A stretch of DNA of 64,000 bases from Caballeronia sp. GAFFF1 (GCF_023630705.1 NZ_JALQEM010000037.1:124001-188000), one strand, 5' to 3'. Positions 34,641 through 43,774 are shown, counted from the stretch's first letter. Numbers and translations: made by a program. The notes: generated by a model not told the origin, from the letters alone.

Positions 34641-35642
34641 TTAAAAATCAATGGTTTGCGTTTTTTGAACCTGTGCCAGTTGTTCAAGGTGTTTGCGGAT
34701 AGCGTCACGGACCGAGTTCGCGATCTCCTCTGACTGGAACTCGATGCGCATGACGTTCTTTGCGCTGCGGACGTCGCACCACGTCGTTTTTCCCGAGCGG
34801 ATCTTGAAGTTCGTAGTTCCTGTCGCTGCTTTCTTGGGCTCGACCGAAGCGCGTACGAATTTAATCGCCTGCGATTGGTCAAACTTCCCATCCGCAAGAC
34901 GTTTGACCGCCTCTAGCACTCGGTCGCTCTTGCCCGCCTCAGCGAGAACCGCCAACTCCGCCGCGGCGTTTGCTCCCAATAGCGCCATGTTCGCTTCAAG
35001 AATCTTCCGGGCTTCCTGCGGGAGACGTTCGAAGGATAATAGAGCGCTGATATGCGACGGACTGATCCCCACATGCTCCGCAACAGATGCCTTGGTCAGT
35101 TCTGGATGCTCGTGTTGAAATCGCTTTAGTCCAACGTATTTCTCGTAGTCGGTAAGGTCCGACTGCATCAAGTTTGCGAAGAAGGCTCCTTCATCGGCCT
35201 CTTCTGGCGTCGCCTCGCCCAGTACACAACGAATCGTTTCGCGCCCTAGTTCACGATAAGCATCGCACCGATGGTGTCCCGAAATAATTTCGAATCCGCC
35301 TTGTGTGCGAGGAAGGACCACTACCGGATGGATGAGCTTGTTGTGCCGCAGATTGTCTCGCAGCTCGGCATACTTCCCCGGAGCCATGTATCTACGCCGG
35401 CCCGGGACCTCATGCAGATCGGAAAGAGGCACATCTACCGCACCGCCCATTTGCTTGGCTTCCTGCAGCTCCTTCTTGAGGCGGTCGATTTCATCCTGTT
35501 GCTGTTCCGACTTCGCCTGGAGGTGCATCAATTGACCGGGAGCGGTGCGAGGCGTCGTCGCGGCTCGCTTCTGTGCCTCGTCTGCCTCCTCATTTGTAAG
35601 GCGTATGTTCGCGGCCTTGGAGGCAAAATTTTTCATGCTCAT
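34641..35642 (-). CDS. parB: ParB partition protein
   Basis: A 333-residue centromere-binding CTPase-type partition protein. A coiled N-terminus (HLQAKSEQQQDEIDRLKKEL) precedes the ParB/Srx domain (YAELRDNLRHNKLIHPVVVL and GHHRCDAYRELG; the arginine motif appears as GHHR). The helix-turn-helix follows (TKASVAEHVGISPSHISALL). The C-terminus should dimerise. It overlaps parA by 4 bases (ATGA), so the two are co-translated. It is followed after about 240 bases by rep. No parS could be fixed, but palindromes upstream of parA are candidates. Confidence 0.93.
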   Translation of the reverse strand: MSMKNFASKAANIRLTNEEADEAQKRAATTPRTAPGQLMHLQAKSEQQQDEIDRLKKELQEAKQMGGAVDVPLSDLHEVPGRRRYMAPGKYAELRDNLRHNKLIHPVVVLPRTQGGFEIISGHHRCDAYRELGRETIRCVLGEATPEEADEGAFFANLMQSDLTDYEKYVGLKRFQHEHPELTKASVAEHVGISPSHISALLSFERLPQEARKILEANMALLGANAAAELAVLAEAGKSDRVLEAVKRLADGKFDQSQAIKFVRASVEPKKAATGTTNFKIRSGKTTWCDVRSAKNVMRIEFQSEEIANSVRDAIRKHLEQLAQVQKTQTIDF

Positions 35643-36835
35643 GATGCGTTACCCCCTTTTTGCCAAAGAGCCGACACGCGATCGTCGACGCGATCAACGA
35701 ATTGGTCACACGGCGTTCGAATCCGACGCAAAGTCTCGGCACCCCCCTCATATGTCGTAATGTCGTAGACCGTCGCAAATCGCATATTCGTATTGCGAGC
35801 GACATCGGTTTCTGGAATCTCGACTGGAATGACGCGGTTACCGTAGAGTTGGCTAATCCACGATTGGACCGCCTTGGCTGCCGGCTTTGGCGTCATGCGC
35901 GTGATCAAGATGTCGAGGAAGTCGAATTCTTTGCGTGACTGTTCTCCGCGTGCTGCCATGCCTGTCACCAAATCCGAAAACAAGTGCCAAAATTGCACCA
36001 TGGAGGCGAACGACAAAACGTCCGGCACGACAGGCACAATCACCCCATCAGCCGCGAAGACAGCATTGATGGTCAAATAGCTCAGCGTCGGTGCCGTGTC
36101 CAAAATGATGTAGTCGTACTCTTCGCGCAGCGCTTCAAGTCCCGCGTGAAGGACGTTTTCAAATCGCTCGCCGCGGGCGCCCGCCGATGCGCGCGCAGGA
36201 AGCATGAACTCAGCGTTGAAGAGTTCAGTGGACGACGGAATCAGGTCTAAGTTCGGCCAATAAGTCTCTTGGGGAAGGGACCGCATGTCAAACTCGTCAC
36301 CCCTCAAGTAGGCCTCGATTAAGGGCATGATGGTTTGCGAAGCGTCGACTTCTGCGTGCGGGTTGATCCCATACAGCGTTGTCGCACTTCCTTGCGGGTC
36401 GAGATCTATGTGGCAAACACGTCGACCACGACGCATCGCCAGTCCCTGTGCGAGGACGGTTGACATCGTGGTCTTTGTCACGCCGCCCTTGAAATTGGCG
36501 ACGGCAATAACCTTACCGGGACCCGATCTTGGAGTTGGAGCCAGTTCAGCACGGACCCATTGAACAGCCTCAACCACGGTGAATTGACGCGGCGACCCTC
36601 GACGGGTCTGCTTGCCTTGAGGAAGCTCGCCCTTTTTGAGCATGTAGGCCATCCGCTGGACGTCAATCCCGCACATCTCTTGGACCCGTGCTGAACTAAT
36701 CGTCGGCGGAACCTTCCTTGGGAATGGTTCGAGTAGCTCGTCGCGAATCTTTTGCAACATGAAGTCGGACAAACCAGCGAGCTTGATAAGATCTTCTGGC
36801 GTCGTCTTGCCGGGGTTGGCGAGGTCTAAGTCCAT
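35639..36835 (-). CDS. parA: ParA partition ATPase
   Basis: A 398-residue Walker-type ParA. The N-terminal DNA-binding region (about 44-95, PPTISSARVQEMCGIDVQRM) marks the type Ia class, which represses its own operon. The ATPase domain has the deviant Walker A KGGVTKTT (residues 116-123), DLDPQGSATT (A' motif) and YIILDTAPTLSYLT (Walker B). It moves ParB-parS complexes over the nucleoid. Start ATG 36835. A palindrome at 36861-36874 lies 26 bases upstream and is the likely autoregulatory operator. It is the first gene of parA-parB-rep. Confidence 0.95.
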   Translation of the reverse strand: MDLDLANPGKTTPEDLIKLAGLSDFMLQKIRDELLEPFPRKVPPTISSARVQEMCGIDVQRMAYMLKKGELPQGKQTRRGSPRQFTVVEAVQWVRAELAPTPRSGPGKVIAVANFKGGVTKTTMSTVLAQGLAMRRGRRVCHIDLDPQGSATTLYGINPHAEVDASQTIMPLIEAYLRGDEFDMRSLPQETYWPNLDLIPSSTELFNAEFMLPARASAGARGERFENVLHAGLEALREEYDYIILDTAPTLSYLTINAVFAADGVIVPVVPDVLSFASMVQFWHLFSDLVTGMAARGEQSRKEFDFLDILITRMTPKPAAKAVQSWISQLYGNRVIPVEIPETDVARNTNMRFATVYDITTYEGGAETLRRIRTPCDQFVDRVDDRVSALWQKGGNAS

Positions 36836-36860
36836 GGTCCGTTTTTATCGTCAAGAGATA

Positions 36861-36899
36861 TTCTATCGATAGAAGAGTTTTTTATTCGAGCGATAGAAT
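36861..36899. promoter_or_regulatory. Palindromic operator or parS candidate upstream of parA
   Basis: A perfect 14-bp palindrome TTCTATCGATAGAA (36861-36874) and a repeated half site GATAGAAT (36892-36899), in an AT-rich stretch directly before parA. Both position and symmetry suit binding by the ParA or ParB proteins encoded here. Confidence 0.6.
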
Positions 36900-37684
36900 C
36901 AAGGCAGACTTTAGTCGGCAAGCTGGGTAAACGCAAGTTAACTTTGAGGTTTTGCGATCGCGCAACGCCTTGCAGCGCGGGCGGGACACGTAGGTTCCGC
37001 GAAACAACGTTAAGCGCCAGAGTCATCCGATCGCGTTAATCAAGCGCGTCGGTGCCCGCGCCGGAGGGCCTCGAAGCTGTTAGCCGAAACGCTTTGCTTG
37101 CGGCGCGTAGGCATTGACGCGAAATCCGCCGAGCCTTCGAACCAATGACCTTCATTTGCACCGGCACTAATGCCAGTGTTCGACTGCAGCCCTTGCCTTC
37201 CTCACTCGCTTTTCGTATCCTGCGTATGATACGACATTCTTAGGACGGACTGTTGTTTCTCGGATACGGACCGGAAACATTTCTATGAAGCTGTTGTGGT
37301 CTTAGCCGGTCGTGCCCTGCGAGGGCGTGCGCGCAACGGTGGACGGCCGTGATGCACCAACAGCGCAAACCGCGCCGTTGCAGGGTAGCGTTGTGGCAGG
37401 GGCGGTCGCTCGCCACCTCCGTGCTTCTCTCCTTGGTTGCGACGGTTACTCTATTTCGGCAGTCGATAGCGTACGCTGCACTGCCGGTGTCGGAATATCC
37501 ACGGCGGAGAGCCCACAGCTGCGAGCCGGCCATTCCTTGACGCCATCGACGCGGCGCTCGCTGGGCATCCTAAGGCGCCAACGGGGTCGCATACGCCTCC
37601 GCCAATCGACGAGAGCGCCGAGGTCGAACTGCGTGTCGGGACACGGCAAACACCCGCGGAACTCGGGAAGTTCTTTGAGGCGCT
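36900..37684. other. Region upstream of par/rep without supported genes
   Basis: No credible coding frame. It may contain part of the origin or incompatibility region, but I saw no ordered repeats here comparable to those at 41.5-42.7 kb. Confidence 0.4.
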
Positions 37685-37843
37685 CTAGTGATGCCCGGTT
37701 CGCTTCCGCCACGATTCTCGAGTCGCTTGGCGGCTTCACGCTGAATCAGCGCCTTCAGCGCTTCGCGAACCAGCGATGTTTTCTCTTCTACCTGTATTGG
37801 CCCGAGCCTTGGCGCTCAAGCCATCATCAAGAGCGATGATGGT
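37685..37843 (-). pseudogene. VapB-type antitoxin remnant
   Basis: Read in two frames, the minus strand gives TIIALDDGLSAKARANTG and then EKTSLVREALKALIQREAAK followed by LENRGGSEPG, which is the layout of VapB antitoxins (DUF2191). A one-base shift lies near 37790, the start codon is missing and no VapC toxin follows. It is a dead fragment of a toxin-antitoxin system. Confidence 0.6.
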
Positions 37844-38175
37844 AGGCCTCGCAAGCTCCTATTGATGCTTGATTATTGGTGTCAAATGATGCCCATGCCA
37901 ATGCGCGCGTTCGCAACTGCCGGGCGGTCATAACCCTCGGCCTCGGCGTCCGTGATCAACCGGCCATTGTCTCCGTCATCACTCGTTTTCTCAATCACAA
38001 GTCGTCCGTGCGCCGGTTAAGAGCAAGCGTGTGAACGATCTCCGGCGAGATGAGAAACATCGATTTAAGTGTGTATTGGCCGCTCACCACCCGTTCGCGC
38101 TCGCGCTGCTGCCGTGCCCGCTTTGCCTGCATCAAGGCATTGCTCTGCCGCCTTGGTTTCTTCTTCGGTCATGGA
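37844..38175. other. Intergenic, nothing recognised
   Basis: No gene, repeat or RNA element could be supported. Confidence 0.4.
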
Positions 38176-38922
38176 TTATTCCGGCTGCGTGTTCGCGTGC
38201 TCATCACAGCGGGTTCGCATCCATCCGCTACTCATGTCTCCGTCTAGGCCACGAAGCTTGCCACGATTCCCGCACAGGTCGCAGATGCGCAGGCTCATGG
38301 CCTCAGCTAGCTTGATCATGCCATGTTGCAGGGGCTCGGGTCGCTGCACGTGGAAACGCAAGCCGCCCATTTTTTCTCGGACCTGCCACGTCGTGACTTG
38401 CGGCGCTCCCTTCGCTGTCGCCTGCTGCAATTGATTGCACAGCGTGTCAATCAAATTGAACCAGCCGTCCCAACACCAGATCCGCTCTTGTCCCGAGAAG
38501 ATTTGCGGATAGCGCTCGAATAGCTGTTTCTCGAGGTCTGGGCTCATCTCGTTGTCTTTGAAAGCGTGTCTTGGTTCGGTGCGTCGCCTTCTTCTAGTCA
38601 GCGCCTGCCGAAGCGCGTTAACGCGTCGTTGGAATAGGTCATCGACGATGATTGTTCGATCGCGCATCGCATCGGGACTGCCGAGGTCAATATCGATCAA
38701 GCAAGACGCCCATTCGACCAGGACGGGTAGCTCGCGCGCAGGAGCCAGTTGTGCCCGAATCCCGGCCATAAATTTCGCTTCGTCGCTTGGCATCGCAGTT
38801 TTCGCAAGCAGTAACGCGCTGGCCGTCGCAGTGGTGGCCGCGTCGACTTGCCGTGCACAGGTTGGCGAGCGCAACAGTTCGCTTAGGCGATTGCACAGCG
38901 CAACGTATCGCCCCTCGCGCAC
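38176..38922 (-). CDS. Hypothetical protein with C-terminal Cys-rich domain
   Basis: 248 residues from GTG 38922. The N-terminal half is helical and unrecognised. The C-terminal half (from about 125) reads DLEKQLFERYPQIF, CWDGWFNLIDTLCNQLQ, VREKMGGLRFHV, AEAMSLRICDLCGNRGKL and MRTRCDEHA. The Cys pair plus later Cys/His suggests a small zinc-binding module. A homologous C-terminal half occurs at 49969-50223 (DRWAGLLNDLCGKLQ, VKEKSGAICFYA, CETCGAPG). This is a known type of orphan phage/plasmid protein without assigned function. It overlaps the preceding gene (38883-39266) by 40 bases. Confidence 0.6.
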   Translation of the reverse strand: MREGRYVALCNRLSELLRSPTCARQVDAATTATASALLLAKTAMPSDEAKFMAGIRAQLAPARELPVLVEWASCLIDIDLGSPDAMRDRTIIVDDLFQRRVNALRQALTRRRRRTEPRHAFKDNEMSPDLEKQLFERYPQIFSGQERIWCWDGWFNLIDTLCNQLQQATAKGAPQVTTWQVREKMGGLRFHVQRPEPLQHGMIKLAEAMSLRICDLCGNRGKLRGLDGDMSSGWMRTRCDEHANTQPE

Positions 38923-39266
38923 ACTTCAGCTAGAACAGCACGAGCAGTTGCGGGTTCGTCGTGAATTGGCTTCAGCCCTCTGGCCTCCAGTTCACGCACT
39001 GCGTCCTCGACCGCATTCGCGACGCGGTCAGCGAATACCTGGCTCGTAATGTAGCGACCCAATCGGCTACCGCGGGCGGTTCCGGCGTTCGCGACAGCGA
39101 CAGGAACGCGTTCCACGGCTTCATCACGCGGCTCACCGTCGCGCACAATATAAGCAGGTTTGATTCCCTTGGCCTCAAGCTCGTTCACGGCCTTTTCGAT
39201 AGCGGCGTTCGCGCGTTGTAGAAATCTGTCACTCACCATGTAGCGGCCAAAGTTGTCGAGCGGCAT
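38883..39266 (-). CDS. Hypothetical protein with an internal duplication
   Basis: 127 residues from ATG 39266, which has AAGGAG upstream. Two copies of a roughly 35-residue unit are visible: GRYMVSDRFLQRANAAIEKA with NELEAKGIKP, and GRYITSQVFADRVANAVEDA with RELEARGLKP. They are separated by a linker with a charged segment. Each unit is probably a strand plus a helix. No family name is known to me. Its 3' end overlaps the start of the Cys-rich protein gene (38176-38922), so they are probably co-transcribed. Confidence 0.6.
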   Translation of the reverse strand: MPLDNFGRYMVSDRFLQRANAAIEKAVNELEAKGIKPAYIVRDGEPRDEAVERVPVAVANAGTARGSRLGRYITSQVFADRVANAVEDAVRELEARGLKPIHDEPATARAVLAEVCARGDTLRCAIA

Positions 39267-40214
39267 GTTTCTTCTCCTTGATGACGCAAGGATACGCGTG
39301 GAGCCTAGCCCCGCGAAAGCACGATTTTCACGTCTACCACGCATCAGCACCCCTCAGCTGTCGACTATGGCAGTAACGCGGAGGAAGATTGGGACCCTTC
39401 TGCGGCTCGCCGAACGAGGAGGCAAGCTCCCAAGAGTCCACGGGTCCTTTGGGAGCATTCCGATACGTAATCCCTTCTCGTGCGCGACTCGGGTCGCGAT
39501 CGCATTGCCTGCTGCCTGATCGACAGGCCCGGAAAGGGTAGGGCGCTAGTCGGGGAGCGCGGTGACCAACACGCGAAAACGGCGGGTCTGGGAATGCGCC
39601 GCGCAACCTTCTGCGATAAGCGCTCGGACGTCCCGCAGCGCCGGAACAGACGCGAGGGGAACGCAGAATGCCTAGGCGACCGATCGCTGGCCAGCCATCG
39701 GCGCAGCCGGTGCAAGAACTGCTGAAAGGCAAACTGGCCGCTGTCGGCTCCGGCGATGACCAGTTCTTTGCCGACAGGCAAGCCTTACGGGTATTAGCGG
39801 GCCAATGACCCAGGTACACCGGTGCGACGCCGTCGCCGGTGTCAATCAGACTACCCGGAGCGGACGAGATGTCGGAGATGCCGCCGCAGCTGATTGACCG
39901 TTTTGGGCTGCGCCTCAGCTGCGGCAGACTGAATCAAGGCCCATGGGTCGCGCGATCCATTCTCGAGTTATAGCGGACGCGTTCGACTTGCACCGGTTCT
40001 GTCCACGCGAGCGGGCGTGAGCAACTGGCTTCGAGAGAAGGACGCGGCCGCCGGGACGGCGAGGGCAGCGGCGACGACAACCGCGACGAGTGCAACAATG
40101 CATACCGCTAAGTCTTGATCGTTACGCGAACGATCCTATTTGCGTTTGAGCAATCCGAGCAGAGGTAAGCAATTGCCTAAGCGGCGTGTGCATGCAACAA
40201 GCGAGCGTTGCGAT
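39267..40214. other. Gene-poor stretch before the second recombinase
   Basis: Overlapping Arg-rich frames only. One minus-strand segment around 39700-39780 (KELVIAGADSGQFAFQQFLH) and another near 40060-40120 that reads like a membrane segment look like eroded coding DNA, but neither has a start or a recognised family. Confidence 0.35.
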
Positions 40215-41192
40215 TCAAGGCCGAGGCCGATAGGGTCTGGCGTCGTCGATCGGTTCAGGGCTAGCGGGTACCGGCGCTGCGCCTGGCTTCGTGATCGACT
40301 GTGCAGCTTCCCGAAACTGCGCCCAGGCGGAACGACGCCGTGCGTAGTGTCGGCGTGCGGTCCTGACCGAATAATGCCCAAGCAGTTCGGCGACCTCCTC
40401 TTGCGACTTCACCGCTTTCGCATTCGCCGCGAATTGGTGCCGGGCGGAGTAGAGTGCGTAGCGTCGCTTAGGATCGTTGGGCCACAGCGACCGGCAAGCG
40501 CGGCGGAGTGCTCCGGCGCAGCACTCGTGGACCTGCGCGAATGCGAGTCCTTTCGCGAGCAGTTCACTGATTGACTCGAGATGGGCTCGGACGACCTCGA
40601 GGTCGTCCGGGTGCACGGGAACAGACCGGCTCACGCCTGTACCACGCCCGTTGGTCGCCTTGGCGTTCTTGACAATAAGTTCGGCTCCGTCGACTGAGAG
40701 GCTCGCTTCGCGCCACTCGCACGGGCGCAACCCGGTGCTGACTGCAGCTTTGAGCCAGAGCGCTGCACGGCGTGAGTAGTCACCGCCTTTCGCCGGATTC
40801 GAGAGCTTCGCAATCAGTGCATCGTAATCGCGCTTCGGAACCCCCTTGCGTTTGCGTGATGAAGTCTGACCGACTTCGGATTCCGGCTTGCAGTTGGCCC
40901 ACGATAGCGCCCGGATCTGTTCGGCAGCCTTGGCGAAAAGTGGGTATTGGGTGCGTTCGAATTCGATGTCGTACCGGCAGGCGATGCTAGCTTGGTACTG
41001 GCGAAAGGTCGCCCACTTCCACTCACTCGCGTGCTGTTCCATGTAGGCGACGACGTCGTCGGGTGCCGGATAGGCATCTTCGTGCAACCACATTTCCCTG
41101 GCCATGCGGCTCAGGATCTGACGGGCCCGTCTCACGTATTTGTTGATGGTGTCTTCAGTTCTGGTTTGACTGCGTGCGCGGTTTCGGTCCAT
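40215..41192 (-). CDS. Tyrosine recombinase (site-specific integrase family)
   Basis: 325 residues. The core-binding domain (about 15-110) is followed by a catalytic domain with Arg in STGLRPCEWREASL, Lys near KNAKATNGRG, the second-Arg box YSARHQFAAN (Tyr where His is usual), LLGHYSVRTARRHYARR with His and the nucleophile Tyr. Start ATG 41192. It is transcribed away from a 1.15-kb array of palindromes at 41553-42699; the first five of these have a 34-bp, 13-8-13 geometry like lox sites. It may resolve replicon dimers or rearrange those sites. Confidence 0.85.
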   Translation of the reverse strand: MDRNRARSQTRTEDTINKYVRRARQILSRMAREMWLHEDAYPAPDDVVAYMEQHASEWKWATFRQYQASIACRYDIEFERTQYPLFAKAAEQIRALSWANCKPESEVGQTSSRKRKGVPKRDYDALIAKLSNPAKGGDYSRRAALWLKAAVSTGLRPCEWREASLSVDGAELIVKNAKATNGRGTGVSRSVPVHPDDLEVVRAHLESISELLAKGLAFAQVHECCAGALRRACRSLWPNDPKRRYALYSARHQFAANAKAVKSQEEVAELLGHYSVRTARRHYARRRSAWAQFREAAQSITKPGAAPVPASPEPIDDARPYRPRP

Positions 41193-41552
41193 GGGTGTGG
41201 TCTAGGTCGTATTAATTTTCTAATGCGGCTGAGTTCGGCCGGCGCGAACTCCGATGTGTTGCCGGCACCATCAGCCGTTCTTGCTCGGTCTGGCCGATCG
41301 AGAAAGCGTAGCGATGCTCGACCGAGGCGGTGGTCTATTCGAACCGGATCGCCGCTTTCTCGTTTTCCACACTTAATCGCTTACGGTTTGATGTAATCAT
41401 TGATCGTGCAGTCTGACGAATTGCATGCGCCGGATTGGTTGCAGCACGTATCGATTCCAAGCCCCGATCGTCTTCCGAATGATCGCCCTTCGGACACCAG
41501 ATAATTATCGTTACAGCGAAGCTGTACGTTTTCGACTAATAGAGTTTTCGCC

Positions 41553-42239
41553 GCGTTACCCGTGCTAATGGGGCGCGCGGTAACAGCACAGGCCGTCGCA
41601 AGTCCGAGCATAATACCGATTCGATGGGGAAAGCGGTGCAGGTCAGAGATCGGTGTTGTTTGTGCGCAATGTCGATACTTAGTAACGCAGAGCAAGTATT
41701 CAGTTGACGCAACGCGCAGTGTGCATCGCTGGTCAGCGGCCCTGTTCGTTACAACGCACGAGGCTGTGTTCAGTAACGGCCGCCTCGATCGATTGGAAAT
41801 TGCCGGGCACACCCATCGCACTTGGAAAGCGCCGAGCCAACTCGCAGTTCGTCGTCCCAGCAGACACCGGCTGCGTGTTCGCATCTGTGGCTGTTACAAC
41901 GCATCGACTGGCGCGCGGTAACAGGCCGCACGCAATCCTAATTGACCCGTTGAAGGCACTGGCATGTGATGCGTTCCAACGCTTCTTTCACCTAACACAG
42001 CGCCGCACTATCGGTTGCCATGTAGCGCGCATTGCGGATCGCCAGTAACCGACGATGGCTGTTACGACGCATTGCGCAGTGCGTTGTAACGGCCACCTGG
42101 ATTGATTCAAATACGGCGCAATCGTCCGCGGCAGTCGGGAAAGCCGTGACCCGCTTCCCGGTTCGATGCCCGTTCGAGAGATTAGATGGCTGTTCAGATG
42201 TCGGGCTATTACGACGCATGGGTCAACGGGCGGTAACAG
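41553..42239. repeat. Array of five 34-bp lox-like inverted repeats
   Basis: Five imperfect inverted repeats, each 34 bp as 13-8-13: 41553-41586, 41746-41779, 41891-41924, 42059-42092 and 42206-42239, spaced by 145-193 bp. The left arm is close to CTGTTACAACGCA; the right arm is close to CGCGCGGTAACAG. The copy at 42059 is nearly perfect over 11 bp (GTTACGACGCA / TGCGTTGTAAC). The 8-bp centres differ between copies (for example TCGACTGG, TTGCGCAG). Flanks also show weaker repetition. No gene fits in this stretch. Confidence 0.75.
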
Positions 42240-42357
42240 ACGACACTAGGGTGCATTCGATCCTCAAAGGCACTGGCGAATCTCGTATATAGGTTCTTTC
42301 CGTAACTCATGCTCGCAAGTCATCTCAGGCATTGCTGCAGCCAAACGACGCGGAGAC

Positions 42358-42699
42358 GACGCTGGCACGCGTCATAGCGCGGGACGCCGCAGCTAACAAT
42401 GTCGGCGTCACACAGTTACGACGCTAGAACGACGCAGCGAGGCGTCAAAGCGTTCAGTACCGGTCGGTCAACGAAGCAAAATAAAAAAGCGAACGACGCC
42501 GCCACGCGTCACAGGCCGGGAACGTGCCGGCGAACAATGCTTAACTCGCGCGGGAATGACGCCACCACGCGTCGTACGCTGGTTACTACTCGCTCAGCGA
42601 TGTGGGTAGCAAGGAAAACGACGCATTCATGCGTCATAGACTCAATTCCCTGGGGGAAACGGTACTCGCAACGACGCGTCAACGACGCAACGCGGCGTG
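42358..42699. repeat. Array of six 16-bp palindromes with about 63-bp period (centromere candidate)
   Basis: Elements GACGC-N6-GCGTC at 42358-42373, 42431-42446, 42495-42510, 42558-42573, 42620-42635 and 42684-42699 (last base of the final arm differs). Start-to-start distances are 73, 64, 63, 62 and 64 bp, about six helical turns, so the sites lie on one face. A longer-spaced pair (GACGCCG / CGGCGTC) is at 42383-42409. The same 16-bp element recurs at 43728-43743 in the parM promoter, which links the array to the ParM/ParR system. Confidence 0.8.
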
Positions 42700-43062
42700 T
42701 TTTTCGCGCTGCTCGTCGATTATCGAGACACAATTAGGGCAGGTCATGGTGGTCACGCGGCGACACATCGATCAACAACCGACGATGAGTGCGGCCTCGC
42801 GTATCGTTCGGGACAGAGGAGGTTGACAAGGAGGTCGGTACCGCGCAAACGAGGATGAAAACATTGAGATACCGATGCTCGATGGAAACTTGAAGACGGC
42901 TAGGACGCTATGTGCGCGGGCAGACAGCGCAAGTCTCACGAGAGTCGGGCGACAAGGATTCCGCTCCCGCTTTATGCAATCGTCAGATTTGCGGACGGCT
43001 GATGGGGCACTGCGACGTCGCGCGCTGCGACTCTCCCGCCTTCGCTCGCTACATCCCGTCGA
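42700..43062. other. Intergenic, no gene recognised
   Basis: It follows the 16-bp palindrome array. I saw no further copies of the element and no credible reading frame. Confidence 0.4.
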
Positions 43063-43392
43063 TCAAAATCTAGCCTCACTGTCTGGGGCTCGCTTATGGA
43101 GCGGCGCCTTTTTCTCGGCCAGTTCCTGTGGCACCTGATCATGAGGCACATTCGGCCTGGGATCGTCTAAGGACTCTAGCCCCTGCTCTCGCAACCACGT
43201 TACATAGGCATCGGCGCTCGAGTGCGTCTGCTTCATCGCCTGGGCGCGATCGGGGCAGACAATGTACGGCGGAAAGCTTCTTGCCGTCACGACCGGACGC
43301 ATCAAATACTGCGGCCGTTGCAGTAGACGCATCGCAGGCTGTCGAACGTTGTCGATCAGTATGCGTGACGCCTCCTTCAGCGCGGTCGCCAC
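43063..43392 (-). CDS. Hypothetical protein, 109 residues (tentative)
   Basis: A frame from GTG 43392 with protein-like sequence: VATALKEASRILIDNVRQPA, then LQRPQYLMRPVV and DAYVTWLREQGLESLDDPRP. The start is uncertain and the ribosome site is poor; the open frame extends upstream into improbable sequence. No family is known. It lies opposite parM, about 380 bases upstream. Confidence 0.3.
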   Translation of the reverse strand: MATALKEASRILIDNVRQPAMRLLQRPQYLMRPVVTARSFPPYIVCPDRAQAMKQTHSSADAYVTWLREQGLESLDDPRPNVPHDQVPQELAEKKAPLHKRAPDSEARF

Positions 43393-43679
43393 TTCAATGG
43401 GGTGGCCCCTCGTGCCTGACCTTCGCCGATAGCGGGCGCGAACGAACTGTCCGCCGCAAAAGGCGGGAAGGCTCACCCCCTTGCCTCCGACTAGAGGCGA
43501 TCCACGCAATCCAACACTTCTGGAAGGCGTCGACCAATATTGAGGCGAGTACAGCTCCAGGGTGACAGGGAAGTCTGCACGCACCCCGGGGTTTTGCACG
43601 CATCTAGATCTGATCGCTGTATGACACCGGCCTTGCCTTGATGTCCCGTTTTTCCACGAGCAGAAAAACAACAATGTGA

Positions 43680-43743
43680 TTGTGTATCGACATAACGATA
43701 CGTACAATCCGATCTCAATGTGTGGGTGACGCAGGCACGCGTC
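43680..43743 (+). promoter_or_regulatory. parM promoter with two operators
   Basis: TTGTGT (43680-43685), a 17-base spacer and TACAAT (43703-43708). The spacer contains the inverted repeat GTATCG / CGATAC (43684-43701). The element GACGC-AGGCAC-GCGTC (43728-43743), identical in design to the array at 42358-42699, lies just downstream of the expected start site. This suits autorepression by the centromere-binding protein. Confidence 0.7.
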
Positions 43744-43774
43744 GTTCGTTAACAGCGGCAAACAAGAGACAGTG

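Noticed and set aside
39334..39819. Frames of 138-161 codons on the minus strand
   Set aside because: Arg/Ser-rich composition, no ribosome site and mutual overlap; only a short stretch is protein-like.
41553..42239. Integron-like attC array behind an integrase gene
   Set aside because: The elements lack the GTTRRRY/RYYYAAC core boxes of attC, the recombinase lacks the extra IntI segment as far as I can see, and no cassette genes lie between the sites.
41381..42292. Several reading frames on both strands through the palindrome region
   Set aside because: Repeated peptide-like strings (VTTH, RRNSHRR) arise on both strands because the DNA is palindromic; no ribosome sites or known families.
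41382..42700. CRISPR array
   Set aside because: The repeats are palindromic with conserved arms and variable centres, and irregular or 63-bp periods; there are no near-identical direct repeats with unique spacers and no cas genes.
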